Below, piece by piece: positions 6,386 to 15,781 of a DNA stretch of 64,000 nucleotides. Made by a program: the position numbers and the translations under genes. The stretch's first letter is position 1, and each line of letters opens with the position of its first letter. A model generated the notes under the pieces. That model was not told the origin of the DNA, searched no databases, and worked only from the letters and a program-made list of their open reading frames with translations. Source of the DNA: MFD00082-c5 sp963697995 (GTDB lineage Bacteria; Chlamydiota; Chlamydiia; Chlamydiales; JAJFMB01); contig OY969110.1 in the NCBI GenBank assembly GCA_963697995.1, positions 930,001 to 994,000 on the forward strand, given 5' to 3'.

Positions 6386-8935
6386 TTAATAGATCCTACA
6401 TTGATCGTGTTCGCTGTAGTCGCTTCTTACCCTTTCTAAAATTTCATCGTCTATTTCAACGGGTTGAAGCCCCCAAATTTTTTCGCAGTAGTTCTTTATC
6501 GAGTAATCGGTACTAAATTTGCCCATTTTTGCGATGTTGTGCAGAGCGTATTCTGCCCACTTTTGAGGTTGAGAATAGAGCTCTTCCACTTTTAACTGGG
6601 TATTGTAGTAAGAGTCTAAGTCCTTTAAAATAAAATAATTATCACCGGTTGTGATTTTATGGTAAAGCCTCTCTAAAGCTTGTTTTTCATTGTCTTTCTC
6701 AGCGAAGGTGCCATCGATTAAGGTGTCTAGTGCTGCTTTAAATTTAGGGTTTTCATTATACAAACTTTCAGGGTGGTAAGATTGCTCATCTCTTAGCTGT
6801 TTTAATTCTTCACTTGAGGCTCCAAATGAAAAAGGCCACCACTTGTCTGTGACCTCTTCTCTCATTTCAATGTTAGCTCCATCGTTTGTCCCAATCGTTA
6901 AAGCGCCATTCATCGCAAGTTTCATGTTGCCAGTACCTGAAGCTTCAGTACCCGCAGTCGAGATTTGCTCGGAAAGATCTGCTGCCGGAATGATCAATTC
7001 GGCATGTGAGACGTTGTAGTTCTCAATAAACACAAGTTTGAGAATCCCTCTGACGTTGGGATCCCTGTTGATTTTTCTGCCAAGACAATAGGTGAGTAAA
7101 ATAATATCTTTTGCTGTTTCGTAACCTGCCGCTGCTTTTCCTGCTAAAATAATAGTTCTCTTGATCCTTGTCGATTGAGGATTCGATACGATTTCCTGGT
7201 AGAGAATAATGGCGTGAATTAAATTGAGAAGTTGTCTTTTATACTCGTGAAATCTCTTAATTTGTACATCAAAAAGGGAGTTTTGGTCGATTAAGGGGTA
7301 GGGGGTCGTTGGAATTCCGGAATCGTCTCGTATCTTATCAGTTTTAAAAATTTTCTTTATGAGTTGTTGTTTGTTTTTTTTCTTAATGGCTAAAAATTCT
7401 TCTTGAACGCTTGGCATGGAGGCGTATTGTTGCAATCTTTCGATCTGCATAAAATCTGTGATCCAGCTATCGCCGATCAGTTTTGTAATAAGGGCTGCAA
7501 GCTCTGGGTTACAGTGTAAAAGCCAGCGCCTTTGGGTGACCCCATTTGTCACATTGGTGATTCTTTCGGGGAACATCTCGTCAAAATCTTTGAAAAGGGT
7601 CTCTTTTAAGATTTTTGTGTGAAGGGCAGCAACCCCATTGACGCTGTGGGATCCGTAAACGGCAAGGTTAGCCATTTTGATGGTTCCCTGGTCGTCGATG
7701 ATCGTCATTCGTCTGACCCTCTCTTCATCTCCTGGAAAACGGACTCGGATTTGGTCGCAAAACTCTTGGTTTAATCGTTCGATGATTTTGTGTTGCTGAG
7801 GCAAAAGGTAATACATGAGGTTACTATCCCACTGCTCAAGCGCCTCTTTTAAGATCGTGTGGTTTGTGTACCCGACGCAAGTTCTTGTGATCTCAACAGC
7901 CGTTTTCCAAGGTAAATCATACGTTTGGAGAAGTTGCCTGATCAGCTCTGCAATGATGAGAGAGGGGTGAGTGTCGTTGATTTGAATTCTGACTTTATCG
8001 GAAAATTCGCGGAAGTTGTGGTGGTTGTGAAGGTAGTGCCTGACGATATCTTGTAAGGAGGCTGAAACTAAGAGAAACTCTTGTTTTAGGCGAATCCTTC
8101 TTCCCGTTTGATGGTTATCGCTTGGGTAGAGAACGTCCGTTAGGGTCGAGTTTTCAGCAGCTTCATCTAAGCGACCGGCGTTGTAGCGCTGAAGCTGAAA
8201 GTTTCTCGGCGATTCTTTTGTTGACCACAGCCTTAAAGTTGAAACTGAAAATCTGTTGTCCCTGTTGTACCCAATGATGGGGATATCGAAGGGGAGCGCC
8301 CAAACTTGTTCATAATCTTTGACTTGAAAAATTTCGTCCCCATGAATGTTGTTTTTAGGTTTGATTTTTCCCCCAAATTTGACGAACACTTTTCTTAAAT
8401 CGCGTCTAAATTCCCAAGGGTACTCGTTGGCAAGCCAGGTGTCTGGTGCTTCGATCTGTACGCCATCCCAGATTTGTTGCTCAAAAATACCATACTGGTA
8501 TCTAAGTCCATAAGCGATAGAGGGGAAGTGAAGAGTTGCAAGAGAATCGAGGAAGCAGGAGGCTAAACGTCCTAAACCCCCGTTACCAAGTCCTGGTTCT
8601 CTTTCAATTTGCATGATATCTTCAAAGGTGCGGTTCATTTTCTGAAGAACCACCTGGACTACTTCTTGAGCATGGAGGTTTGTGATGTTGTTGCTCATGA
8701 TGCGCCCTGGCAAATACTCCATTGAGAGGAAATAGAGCTGTCTTGCGTCAACTTTAGCGATTGTTTTGGAAGTCGCAAGCCAATTGATCATGATCTCTTC
8801 CCTTAAAGTGTAAGAAAGAGCGCGATAAAACTCATCCGCATTGGCTTCTTCGAGAACTCGACCCATGGTAGTGATGAGATAGTGTTTCGTTTTCGCTGCA
8901 AGCTTATCTGCCTGAATGGCAATGCTAAATTCCAC
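6386..8935 (-). CDS. glgP: Glycogen phosphorylase
   Basis: An 849-residue GT35 enzyme releasing glucose-1-phosphate from glycogen. It is full length for the family. Diagnostic segments are RQLYFLSMEYLPGR and GNGGLGRLASCFLDSLATL near the N-terminus, the PLP site EASGTGNMKLAMNGALTIGT (lysine around residue 670), and GTNDGANIEM after it. Glycogen metabolism is a known chlamydial trait. The gene stands alone in its transcription unit as far as the spacing shows, divergent from the oppA-like gene and about 100 bases upstream of pcnB on the same strand. No regulatory site was recognised in the 76-base divergent gap. Confidence 0.97.
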   Translation of the reverse strand: MEFSIAIQADKLAAKTKHYLITTMGRVLEEANADEFYRALSYTLREEIMINWLATSKTIAKVDARQLYFLSMEYLPGRIMSNNITNLHAQEVVQVVLQKMNRTFEDIMQIEREPGLGNGGLGRLASCFLDSLATLHFPSIAYGLRYQYGIFEQQIWDGVQIEAPDTWLANEYPWEFRRDLRKVFVKFGGKIKPKNNIHGDEIFQVKDYEQVWALPFDIPIIGYNRDNRFSVSTLRLWSTKESPRNFQLQRYNAGRLDEAAENSTLTDVLYPSDNHQTGRRIRLKQEFLLVSASLQDIVRHYLHNHHNFREFSDKVRIQINDTHPSLIIAELIRQLLQTYDLPWKTAVEITRTCVGYTNHTILKEALEQWDSNLMYYLLPQQHKIIERLNQEFCDQIRVRFPGDEERVRRMTIIDDQGTIKMANLAVYGSHSVNGVAALHTKILKETLFKDFDEMFPERITNVTNGVTQRRWLLHCNPELAALITKLIGDSWITDFMQIERLQQYASMPSVQEEFLAIKKKNKQQLIKKIFKTDKIRDDSGIPTTPYPLIDQNSLFDVQIKRFHEYKRQLLNLIHAIILYQEIVSNPQSTRIKRTIILAGKAAAGYETAKDIILLTYCLGRKINRDPNVRGILKLVFIENYNVSHAELIIPAADLSEQISTAGTEASGTGNMKLAMNGALTIGTNDGANIEMREEVTDKWWPFSFGASSEELKQLRDEQSYHPESLYNENPKFKAALDTLIDGTFAEKDNEKQALERLYHKITTGDNYFILKDLDSYYNTQLKVEELYSQPQKWAEYALHNIAKMGKFSTDYSIKNYCEKIWGLQPVEIDDEILERVRSDYSEHDQCRIY

Positions 8936-9011
8936 GTTTTTCCCCCAAGGTGTCTCTTATTGTTGCTATATCCGATGCTCTCTTATTTTGTAAACTTTTA
9001 AATTCCTTGAA

Positions 9012-11123
9012 ATGGGTGAGTTTGGTGTGGTAAAATCGGGCCTTATGCAAAGAGAGTCATTTTTTTATCGTCTATTCAAAATTCTTTTAGGTCTTGCTAT
9101 CCTCTTTCTTTTCGCAATGATGTATTGGTCCTCTGTTCTTGTTGAGAATGGGGTGATCGCTTTGAAGGCAGAGGTGAGGCGCTTAAACGATCAAGTGCTT
9201 AAACTTCAAGAGGATATAAAAAATCGCCCTCAAACAGACGCGATGAAGCTCTCTTCTATTGAGTCGTCTCAAGTGAAAAATGAGCTTCCAAACCTTTTGG
9301 AGGAAGACCCCTTTTATCAAGTGACCCTTCCTCAAATTTTAGGCCCCTCATTTCAACCCTTAGGTGTTCTTCAAAATACTTTTGTCGGGCGTCCAAATAA
9401 TCTCCACCCGTTTAATAATTGGTCCGATATTTCTAACTGGACCAGCATGTGCAATGTCTCGTTATCTCAGATGAAGACCGGGATATTTGAAACTTTAAGC
9501 CCTTTTGGCGCTTATAAAATTGAAGAGCGAGTGAATGAAAAAACTCAAAATCCTGAGTATTGGGTCCATTTAAGAAACGATATTTTTTGGTCTCCTCTAG
9601 AGGCAAGCCAAATCTCTTCCGATTTTAAGCTCTCCCCTCACTTTTCAAAAAAATACCCCGTCACAGCCTATGATTATGAATTTTATTTAAACGCTTTGAT
9701 GAACCCTTATGTTCAAGAACCCGCAGCAGTTGCTTTAAGAACGTATCTCTCTGATATTGAATCGTTAGAAGTGATCGATGAGAGGACGTTTGTCGTTCGG
9801 TGGAAGGTCGCAGATGTATTAGATGCCGATTCCCACCCGATAAAAAGGGTCAAATATATGGCAAAATTTTTGACGGGTTCATTAAGTCCTTTGGCTTCAT
9901 TTGTTTATCAATATTACCCCGATGGAACTAAAATCATCGAGGATGACACCGATAGAAGTGTTTACCGAAAAAGTGCTCTTTTTGCGCAGCAGTTTATGCA
10001 ACATTTTTCAAAAAACGCGATTGTTTCATGCGGCCCTTGGATATTTGAAGGGTTACAAGATAGGCAAATCAGTTTTAAAAGAAATTCCGACTTTTATAAT
10101 CCTCTTGCAGTTCTTGTTTCAAAAAGGGTGTTACAATTTAAAGATTCTCCAGATGCATCGTGGCAAGATTTTAAGGCGGGAAAAACAGACAGTTACAATT
10201 TACAGCCTCAACAACTTCAGGAGCTTGAGAATTTTAAAAACTCCTCTAACTACACCTCTCAAATAGATAAGGTGGGACAGATCAATAGGCTCGATTATTT
10301 AGGAAGAATGTTCTTTTTTATCGGTTGGAATCAGGCAAGACCTCTTTTTGCAAACAAGCGCGTAAGACAGGCAATGACCCTTGCGATTGATCGAAAAAGG
10401 ATTATCAAACAGAACCTAAATGGGTTAGGGGTTGAAACGACAGGTCCTTTCCCCCCATCCTCTCCCTCTTTTGATAAGAGTATCGCACCCTGGCCTTTTG
10501 ATAGAGAGCTTGCGGTAAAGATATTGAATGAAGAGGGGTGGTATGATAGCGATGGCGATGGGATTTTAGACAAAGAAATGGAAGGTAAAAGAGTGCCTTT
10601 TTCGTTTGCTTTGACTTATTACGTCAAGAATCCTACAGCGAAAGCAATAGCTGAATTTGTGTCGACCTGTTTAAAAGAGATTGGGGTGCAGTGCCGGTTG
10701 AATGGGGTTGATATCGCCGATTTGACAAGCGCTTTTCAGGATAAGAATTTCGATGCGTTGTATATGGGATGGGGGCAAGGCTCTCCTCCTGAGGATCCAA
10801 GACAGCTTTGGCACTCTTCACAAGCCAAAGAGAAGGGCTCCTCAAACGCGATCTCCTTCATGAACAAGGAAGTCGATGAGATTATCGATAAACTGGTTTA
10901 CGAGTACAATCCGAAGAAAAGACAGGCGCTTTACTTTCGGTTTAACGAAATTTTACACGAGGAGCAGCCTTATACGTTTCTCTATATCCCAAAGATTGTT
11001 TTTCTCTATAGAGAGCGTTTGAAAAATGTGTTTATTCCTTCAGAACACCAAGAGCTTATTCCGGGTGCCAACGTCGATGAACCCTTAAGTCAGCTCTTCT
11101 ACCTTCAGGAAAAAGGATCTTGA
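9012..11123 (+). CDS. oppA: Membrane-anchored oligopeptide-binding protein (OppA-like)
   Basis: A 703-residue family 5 extracellular solute-binding protein. Unlike ordinary OppA lipoproteins it begins with an uncleaved-looking transmembrane segment (FKILLGLAILFLFAMMYWSSVLV), followed by a short heptad-rich stretch (ALKAEVRRLNDQVLKLQEDI) and then the two-lobed binding domain (for example RVRQAMTLAIDRKRIIKQ and the calcium-loop-like YDSDGDGILDKE). Possible starts are the ATG at 9012, a GTG at 9027 with a GGGTGAG sequence at good distance, and an ATG at 9045; the first is kept here. It is followed by oppB with a TTGA overlap. The role is peptide capture in the periplasm for the OppBC permease; the tethered form is unusual. 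Confidence 0.88.
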   Translation: MGEFGVVKSGLMQRESFFYRLFKILLGLAILFLFAMMYWSSVLVENGVIALKAEVRRLNDQVLKLQEDIKNRPQTDAMKLSSIESSQVKNELPNLLEEDPFYQVTLPQILGPSFQPLGVLQNTFVGRPNNLHPFNNWSDISNWTSMCNVSLSQMKTGIFETLSPFGAYKIEERVNEKTQNPEYWVHLRNDIFWSPLEASQISSDFKLSPHFSKKYPVTAYDYEFYLNALMNPYVQEPAAVALRTYLSDIESLEVIDERTFVVRWKVADVLDADSHPIKRVKYMAKFLTGSLSPLASFVYQYYPDGTKIIEDDTDRSVYRKSALFAQQFMQHFSKNAIVSCGPWIFEGLQDRQISFKRNSDFYNPLAVLVSKRVLQFKDSPDASWQDFKAGKTDSYNLQPQQLQELENFKNSSNYTSQIDKVGQINRLDYLGRMFFFIGWNQARPLFANKRVRQAMTLAIDRKRIIKQNLNGLGVETTGPFPPSSPSFDKSIAPWPFDRELAVKILNEEGWYDSDGDGILDKEMEGKRVPFSFALTYYVKNPTAKAIAEFVSTCLKEIGVQCRLNGVDIADLTSAFQDKNFDALYMGWGQGSPPEDPRQLWHSSQAKEKGSSNAISFMNKEVDEIIDKLVYEYNPKKRQALYFRFNEILHEEQPYTFLYIPKIVFLYRERLKNVFIPSEHQELIPGANVDEPLSQLFYLQEKGS

Positions 11124-12612
11124 TTCATTATCTTTTAAGACGCTTAAGCCTTTTGCCACTGACCCTTTTTGCGATCATTCTGGTTAACTTTGTGATCATC
11201 AATTTAGCTCCTGGCGACCCCACAACGGTTGGGGAGTTGTCGAGCGAGGGGCAGCCTGTGAGACGGCAAGACAGCTCTCAAGCGTTTGGATCGGATGAGA
11301 GATACCTCCAGTTTCGAGAACACTACGGGTTGACCCTTCCTATTTTGTTTAATACGTGGACAAACATCTCATCAGATGAGGTCATGAGCACTCTTATCGC
11401 TCTTAACACCCGTCAAAAAGGGGGGGAAGAGATGAGTGTTAAAGATTATGATGCCTTAAGAGTGTTGTTTGGCGATCAGGCCAGGTTTATCATGCCGAAG
11501 CTTTTAAATGTGATAGAGGATCCAAATGCCCCATTGTCTCTTCGGGCTTTAAGTTCGAGGTTTTTTGCAAGAGGGGGCAGTTTTCAATCGCTTGTGCATC
11601 CCAATCTTAGCCAAGAGGAGAAGGCTTATAACAAAAAAGTGGGGCAAGACAGCGAGTTTTTAAGGGCTGAAACGATTCAGGTCGATGATTCTAAAGAAAC
11701 AGTGGAGCAAAAAGTGAAAGCTCTTCAAAACTGGTACCAAAATAATAAAGAGTTCTACGAGTTTCAGCCCACTTTTTCACAAAAAATTAAAATATTCTTT
11801 TTTAAAACCCGTTTTTTTCAGTATTTTTCAAAAGTTTTAACTCTTGATTTTGGGTCGATGCGGGATGATCAAAACAAAACGGTGATTTCCGAGGTGAGTA
11901 AACGGTTTAAATACTCATTGACACTTTCGGTGATTCCGATGTTTTTGACGTTTTTTTTGTGTCTTTTTTTTGGGGGGTTAATGGCTGTGTACCAAAATAA
12001 GACACCCGATTTTCTCCTAAATATTCTCTTTTTGATTCTCTACTCTATTCCCGTATTTGTTGTGGCCCCTTTTTTGATTGAAAAAGTGGCTTGGAATCAC
12101 ACGTTTCCTTTCACCTCAATTCCAATACCCTACAGTGGTTTTACAAGTCCTGAGAGCATTTATGGGTCTTTAAACTCATATCAAAGGGTGTTCGATACCT
12201 TAAGGCATATTTTTTTACCTTTAGTTGCGGTGTTTTATGGGGGATTGGCAGTGCAGTCTCGACTTGCCAGGGGGGCGCTTCTAGAGGTATCTAAACAAGA
12301 TTTTGTGAGAACAGCAAGGGCCAAAGGGGTTCCTTTTTGGACAATTTGGGTCAAACACATTGGAAGAAATGCAAGTATTACTTTAGTCACATCGATTGCA
12401 GGCTCTTTAGGGGTGATTTTGGGGGATCTTTGATTGTGGAGACTCTTTTTGACATCGATGGGTTTGGTCGTTTTTTTTATCAGGCGATATTAAATAGGGA
12501 TTACAATGTGATTATGTTTTCGGCAATAGCTTCTGCCTTTTTATCTCTTGTGGGGTATTTAGTGGCAGATATAGCGTATATGCTATTAGACCCGAGGGTA
12601 ACGTTAGAATGA
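11120..12612 (+). CDS. oppB: Oligopeptide permease OppB, split by a -1 frameshift
   Basis: An inner-membrane permease subunit. The first frame (11120-12435) starts with TTG overlapping the oppA stop and gives MIHYLLRRLSLLPLTLF and a long periplasmic insertion. It then holds the permease signature region (LEVSKQDFVRTARAKGVP), but ends early after GVILGDL. The missing C-terminus (GGSLIVETLFDIDGFGRFF through LLDPRVTLE) is encoded in the -1 frame up to 12612. The sequence at the switch reads T TTG GGG, a canonical -1 slippery heptamer, in frame. A slip there gives a perfectly family-like GVILGGSLIVE junction. It is therefore either programmed frameshifting, a recent pseudogene, or a miscounted G in a G5 run. 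The extended frame overlaps oppC as ATGA, which supports a functional join. Confidence 0.85.
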
Positions 12613-13997
12613 GCGATTTGGCCACTTTGTGGAAACGATTTAAAGAGCACAAACTTGGGGTGTTTGCCCTTTTAGTGATTTTGTTTTTTTGTCTTGTGGG
12701 GATCTATGCCCCACTTCTTGCATCAAGTCGCCCCCTTTTTTTAATTTATGAGGGAAAACCCTACTTTCCTCTTTTCCGCTCCCTTTTTTTTTCAGGTTTT
12801 TACACAAAGCCATTGGATCTGTTTTTTAACCTCATGATGTTTACTTTGCCCCTTTGCGTGCTTGCTCTTTGGTTTTTCAAGAGAAAGGGGGTAGTTATTG
12901 TCACCTTTTTAGCCTTGCAGTTTCTTCTTTTTTTTGCGTTGTTAAAATGGGGTATAAAAGATCCCTCTTTTGATCCTATTTTGAATAAAAAGAGGCAAGA
13001 GGCGCTTCAAAAGAATTCGAATTTATCATTTCAAGACGATTTGGCGTTTATTCCCCCCTATGGGAGAGTGCAGCTTTTAGTGAAAGAGAAGCAGAGGGAG
13101 GCTCAAAACTTAAGACTTGCTCCTTATAAAGAGGAGTATTTGAAGAGATATGGGGATGAGATGCCAACGCTTTGGAATATCGACCGGTTACAGGTTAAAA
13201 GCCCTTATTTGCAAGAGAGGGAGAAGTGGATGAGGGATCAAAAACTTAAATTTGTGATTTGGCCTCTGATTCGAGATTTTCACTGGGAGGAGGATGCCGG
13301 AGGAGCGGCTAATTTAAATCAGGTGGTCCCTTTTATGGAACTGACCAGGATTAATAGGAAAGATCTTGTAGCGGCCCTTATTTTTGGCGTGAGGATCTCC
13401 CTTGTTGTCGGTATTACAGCTGTTTTAATCGCCCTTATAATCGGCGTCCCTGTGGGGGCTTTGGCGGGCTACTATGGGGGGCGCTTTGATATCATCACTT
13501 GTCGTCTTTTAGAGATATGGGAGACGATGCCGACTTTTTTCATGCTTCTCTTTGTGGTTGCGATGACAGCTAGCAAATCGATTTTTTTAGTCGTTTTGGT
13601 AATTGGTGTGTTTGGTTGGACAACGTTTAGCCGCTACATTAGAGGAGAGTTTTTAAAGCAGAGACGTTTAAGTTACGTCGAAGCGTTGCATGCTTTGGGA
13701 TTTAACGATGGAAGGATTATTTTTAAGCATATTTTGCCCAATGCAATTCCTCCCTTGTTGACTCTTCTTCCGTTTGCAGTTATGGGAGCGATTACGAGCG
13801 AGGCGGGACTCTCGTTTTTGGGTTTAGGGGAGGAGGGATCGACCTCTTGGGGTGTTTTAATGGATGAGGGAAGACAGGCGTTTCCGGCAGAGAGTTACTT
13901 ACTTTGGCCTCCAGCAATTCTTCTGGTGATCCTTTTAACGGCTATAGCCCTTGTTGGGGACTCTTTAAGGGATGCCTTAGATCCCAAGGCCACTTGA
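12609..13997 (+). CDS. oppC: Oligopeptide permease OppC
   Basis: A 462-residue inner-membrane permease partner of OppB. An N-terminal transmembrane helix (LGVFALLVILFFCLVGIYAP) is followed by an unusually large insertion with two or three more hydrophobic segments and a charged periplasmic part (residues about 45-245). Then comes the standard binding-protein-dependent transport domain with the EAA-type motif (EALHALGFNDGRIIFKHILPN) and SEAGLSFLGLGEEGSTSWG. The insertion makes the protein much longer than common OppC. ATGA overlap with the oppB extension shows operon structure. The ATPases oppD and oppF lie 14 kb away, so the transporter genes are split. Confidence 0.92.
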   Translation: MSDLATLWKRFKEHKLGVFALLVILFFCLVGIYAPLLASSRPLFLIYEGKPYFPLFRSLFFSGFYTKPLDLFFNLMMFTLPLCVLALWFFKRKGVVIVTFLALQFLLFFALLKWGIKDPSFDPILNKKRQEALQKNSNLSFQDDLAFIPPYGRVQLLVKEKQREAQNLRLAPYKEEYLKRYGDEMPTLWNIDRLQVKSPYLQEREKWMRDQKLKFVIWPLIRDFHWEEDAGGAANLNQVVPFMELTRINRKDLVAALIFGVRISLVVGITAVLIALIIGVPVGALAGYYGGRFDIITCRLLEIWETMPTFFMLLFVVAMTASKSIFLVVLVIGVFGWTTFSRYIRGEFLKQRRLSYVEALHALGFNDGRIIFKHILPNAIPPLLTLLPFAVMGAITSEAGLSFLGLGEEGSTSWGVLMDEGRQAFPAESYLLWPPAILLVILLTAIALVGDSLRDALDPKAT

Positions 13998-14169
13998 AAA
14001 AATATTTTCAATAGATCTTTTTAACATAAGAAATGAAGTGAACGACGATCTTTCCTTACAACAATAAACATGATATTTAGGATATTGATCTGTAATAACA
14101 GCATTAAAAAGATTTCTAAACGCTTAAAGCGCTTGAGAAACAGAGCAGAATACCATGAAAGTTGGTTTT

Positions 14170-14327
14170 AATCACCCCCTTTTTTTTAAGCAGAGCTTAA
14201 AAATTACTAAAGGAGAGGAAAGTTTTTTTAAAAAGCAAAAACTAGATATGTTTAATAAAGCTTCGTTGCTTTTTAAAAAAACTTTCCTCTCCTTTAGTGA
14301 GGCGCGGTAGCGCCAGGGGGGATGATT
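14170..14327 (-). repeat. Structured repeat E, copy 1 (multi-hairpin element)
   Basis: Bounded by AATCACCCCC on the left and a related inverted end (GGGGGGATGATT) on the right. A long central stem pairs CTAAAGGAGAGGAAAGTTT with AAACTTTCCTCTCCTTTAG. Side hairpins are AAGCAGAGCTT and GGCGCGGTAGCGCC. The same design in the opposite orientation occurs at 46023-46176. A shared AGTGAACGACGAT motif at about 14036-14048 and at about 46324-46336 lies outside the same end of both copies, so the whole element may be about 300 bp. There is no coding capacity. Confidence 0.75.
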
Positions 14328-14433
14328 TTAAGTTCGAAGTACGGTAAATTCTTTTTTCTTTTATCATGCCTATTAAGCGTATCTTGTTTTTTGTTTGTTC
14401 TATTCTCTCAGACTTAGTCCCATCTTAAGTAAT

Positions 14434-14720
14434 CTAGTCGGCCCTGAAAAAGTCCTCTCCAATAAAAAGTGTCCCTTTTGACAAAAAATGCGTTTTACTC
14501 CTCACCAAACCCCTCAAGGGGGGGGGGGGGAAGCGTCGTTCACCGCTTTTTTTGTTGCAAAAGGATCACTTTTTCTTTGGAGAGTGCGTGTTCCATTCGC
14601 GAAATTTTTGCAGCTTTTCTCATTGCCATATAATGGAACCTTGCAAAATAGCCTATGTCTCTCTTCCTCGTTAACTGCAAATTTTTCTCAAGGAACCCTT
14701 ACTTTTTCAGGGCCGACTAG
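14434..14720 (+). repeat. TIR repeat family T, copy A
   Basis: An element of about 287 bp with terminal inverted repeats: TAGTCGGCCCTGAAAAAGT on the left, ACTTTTTCAGGGCCGACTA on the right. It includes a 13-base G run at 14518-14530, a GCGTCGTTCAC motif, and one inverted copy of the 67-bp unit that is tandemly amplified in copy D. It lies about 90 bases beyond the 3' end of the sulfotransferase-like gene on the minus strand. A short frame through the element (84 codons) has no protein-like features. Other copies begin at 26821, 51928 and 55674. Confidence 0.88.
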
Positions 14721-14811
14721 TTTAAAGATCCGTTCTTTTTAAGAGATATTTTTTTCTTAAATTCAAAAGAAGTGAGGTGCCTCGTTAAGAGGCACCTTAA
14801 GGTGACAACGA

Positions 14812-15555
14812 CTACTTAGTCGGATAGCCGTACTCTTTAGCTTGTGCTTTCAAATTCTTAACAAGATCTTTTGGAAGAGACTCTTCCAAATCTTTCCACG
14901 TAAATGAGTGAACCACTTCAACGTGGTGTCCACTTGTCTTGGAAATCCCATCAAAAGCTTCCGGAGCGATTGTGATACCAGCGTCTTTTTCAAATTCAGG
15001 AGCCGCTTTTTCGATTTGTTCGATTTGGAATCTAAAGGTGGCTCTTTCTTCACATTTTTTGTTCCAATAGTAGTAGTATTTAGCACAAGAGGTTAGAAGA
15101 TCATCTTCCTCTTTGATTTCTGGCACGTGAGCTCTAACAAATGGCCAGATCCCTCTTTTAAGTTGTGGGAAATTGGCATAAAGGGAAGAGATCGTCTTTA
15201 ATGGGTTTCTGACTTGGTGGAAAACATTGGCGTAATCAGAGCAAGGTACGCTTTTTCTAGCGTGGATCGCCACGATATCATCTCCCATCGTCCAGGAAAC
15301 CAAGTAATCGAATTTAGAGGTTTCCTCTGTAATCGGTAGCTCTAGTTTTGAAAATAGCTTCTTTGTATAGGTGGTTCCGCTTCTGATGCACCCAATAACC
15401 ACTAGGTTGTAGAGTTTTGGTGTCGTATTTTCCTCTTTCTTAGGCAAAAAGAAATCAAAAAAACCCCTTTTTTCCTCTGCAATTGTTGAGGAAAATAACG
15501 AGTTTTGGAGCGAACAGACTGTTAGAGTCGCAAGCAATAAGCATCTTTTTAACAT
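14812..15555 (-). CDS. Signal-peptide-bearing sulfotransferase-like protein
   Basis: A protein of about 247 residues. The ATG at 15555 is preferred because an AGAGAG Shine-Dalgarno precedes it and the signal sequence MLKRCLLLATLTVCSLQNSLFSS starts there; an upstream in-frame start at 15585 would add ten residues before the signal. The mature part has VVIGCIRSGTTYTKKLF (PAPS-loop-like) and, further on, FHQVRNPLKTISSLYANF (3'-phosphate-motif-like, with the arginine and serine in place). It is clearly more diverged from the triplet at 1.6-4 kb than those are from one another. The acceptor is unknown. A sulfotransferase fold without activity is possible, since the usual GGTTSL lysine-glycine loop is altered to RSGTT, though many family members have that form. 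Confidence 0.75.
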   Translation of the reverse strand: MLKRCLLLATLTVCSLQNSLFSSTIAEEKRGFFDFFLPKKEENTTPKLYNLVVIGCIRSGTTYTKKLFSKLELPITEETSKFDYLVSWTMGDDIVAIHARKSVPCSDYANVFHQVRNPLKTISSLYANFPQLKRGIWPFVRAHVPEIKEEDDLLTSCAKYYYYWNKKCEERATFRFQIEQIEKAAPEFEKDAGITIAPEAFDGISKTSGHHVEVVHSFTWKDLEESLPKDLVKNLKAQAKEYGYPTK

Positions 15556-15781
15556 AAAAACATCTCTCTTTTTGTTAAGGGGCAAAAAATAGTCTTGCCC
15601 ACGTTTTAGATTAAGACAAAGAGGCTAGCAAACAAAGAATTTAGTAGGCAAGCGTTCTTTTTTGAGCTTACGAAAGAGAAGTTCCCTGTAATTGCTTAAA
15701 TTTATTCTAAATTAATCTTATAGTGTTGATTTTAATTACTATTTGTTTTAAAATTGGTTTTTAAAAAAAAGGATGAATATA

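Noticed and set aside
12337..12612. Separate 91-codon gene after oppB
   Set aside because: Its first residues (MDNLGQTHWKKCKYYF) are out-of-frame oppB; only the part after the G5 run is family-like, so it is the C-terminus of OppB, not an independent gene.
14434..14720. Integron attC site
   Set aside because: Position at gene ends is similar, but the GTTRRRY/RYYYAAC core pairs are not found and no integrase is visible; only the positional analogy is reported.
14488..14742. 84-codon gene within repeat T copy A
   Set aside because: The frame runs through the inverted repeat and poly-G tract, is not preserved in the other copies, and lacks a ribosome binding site.
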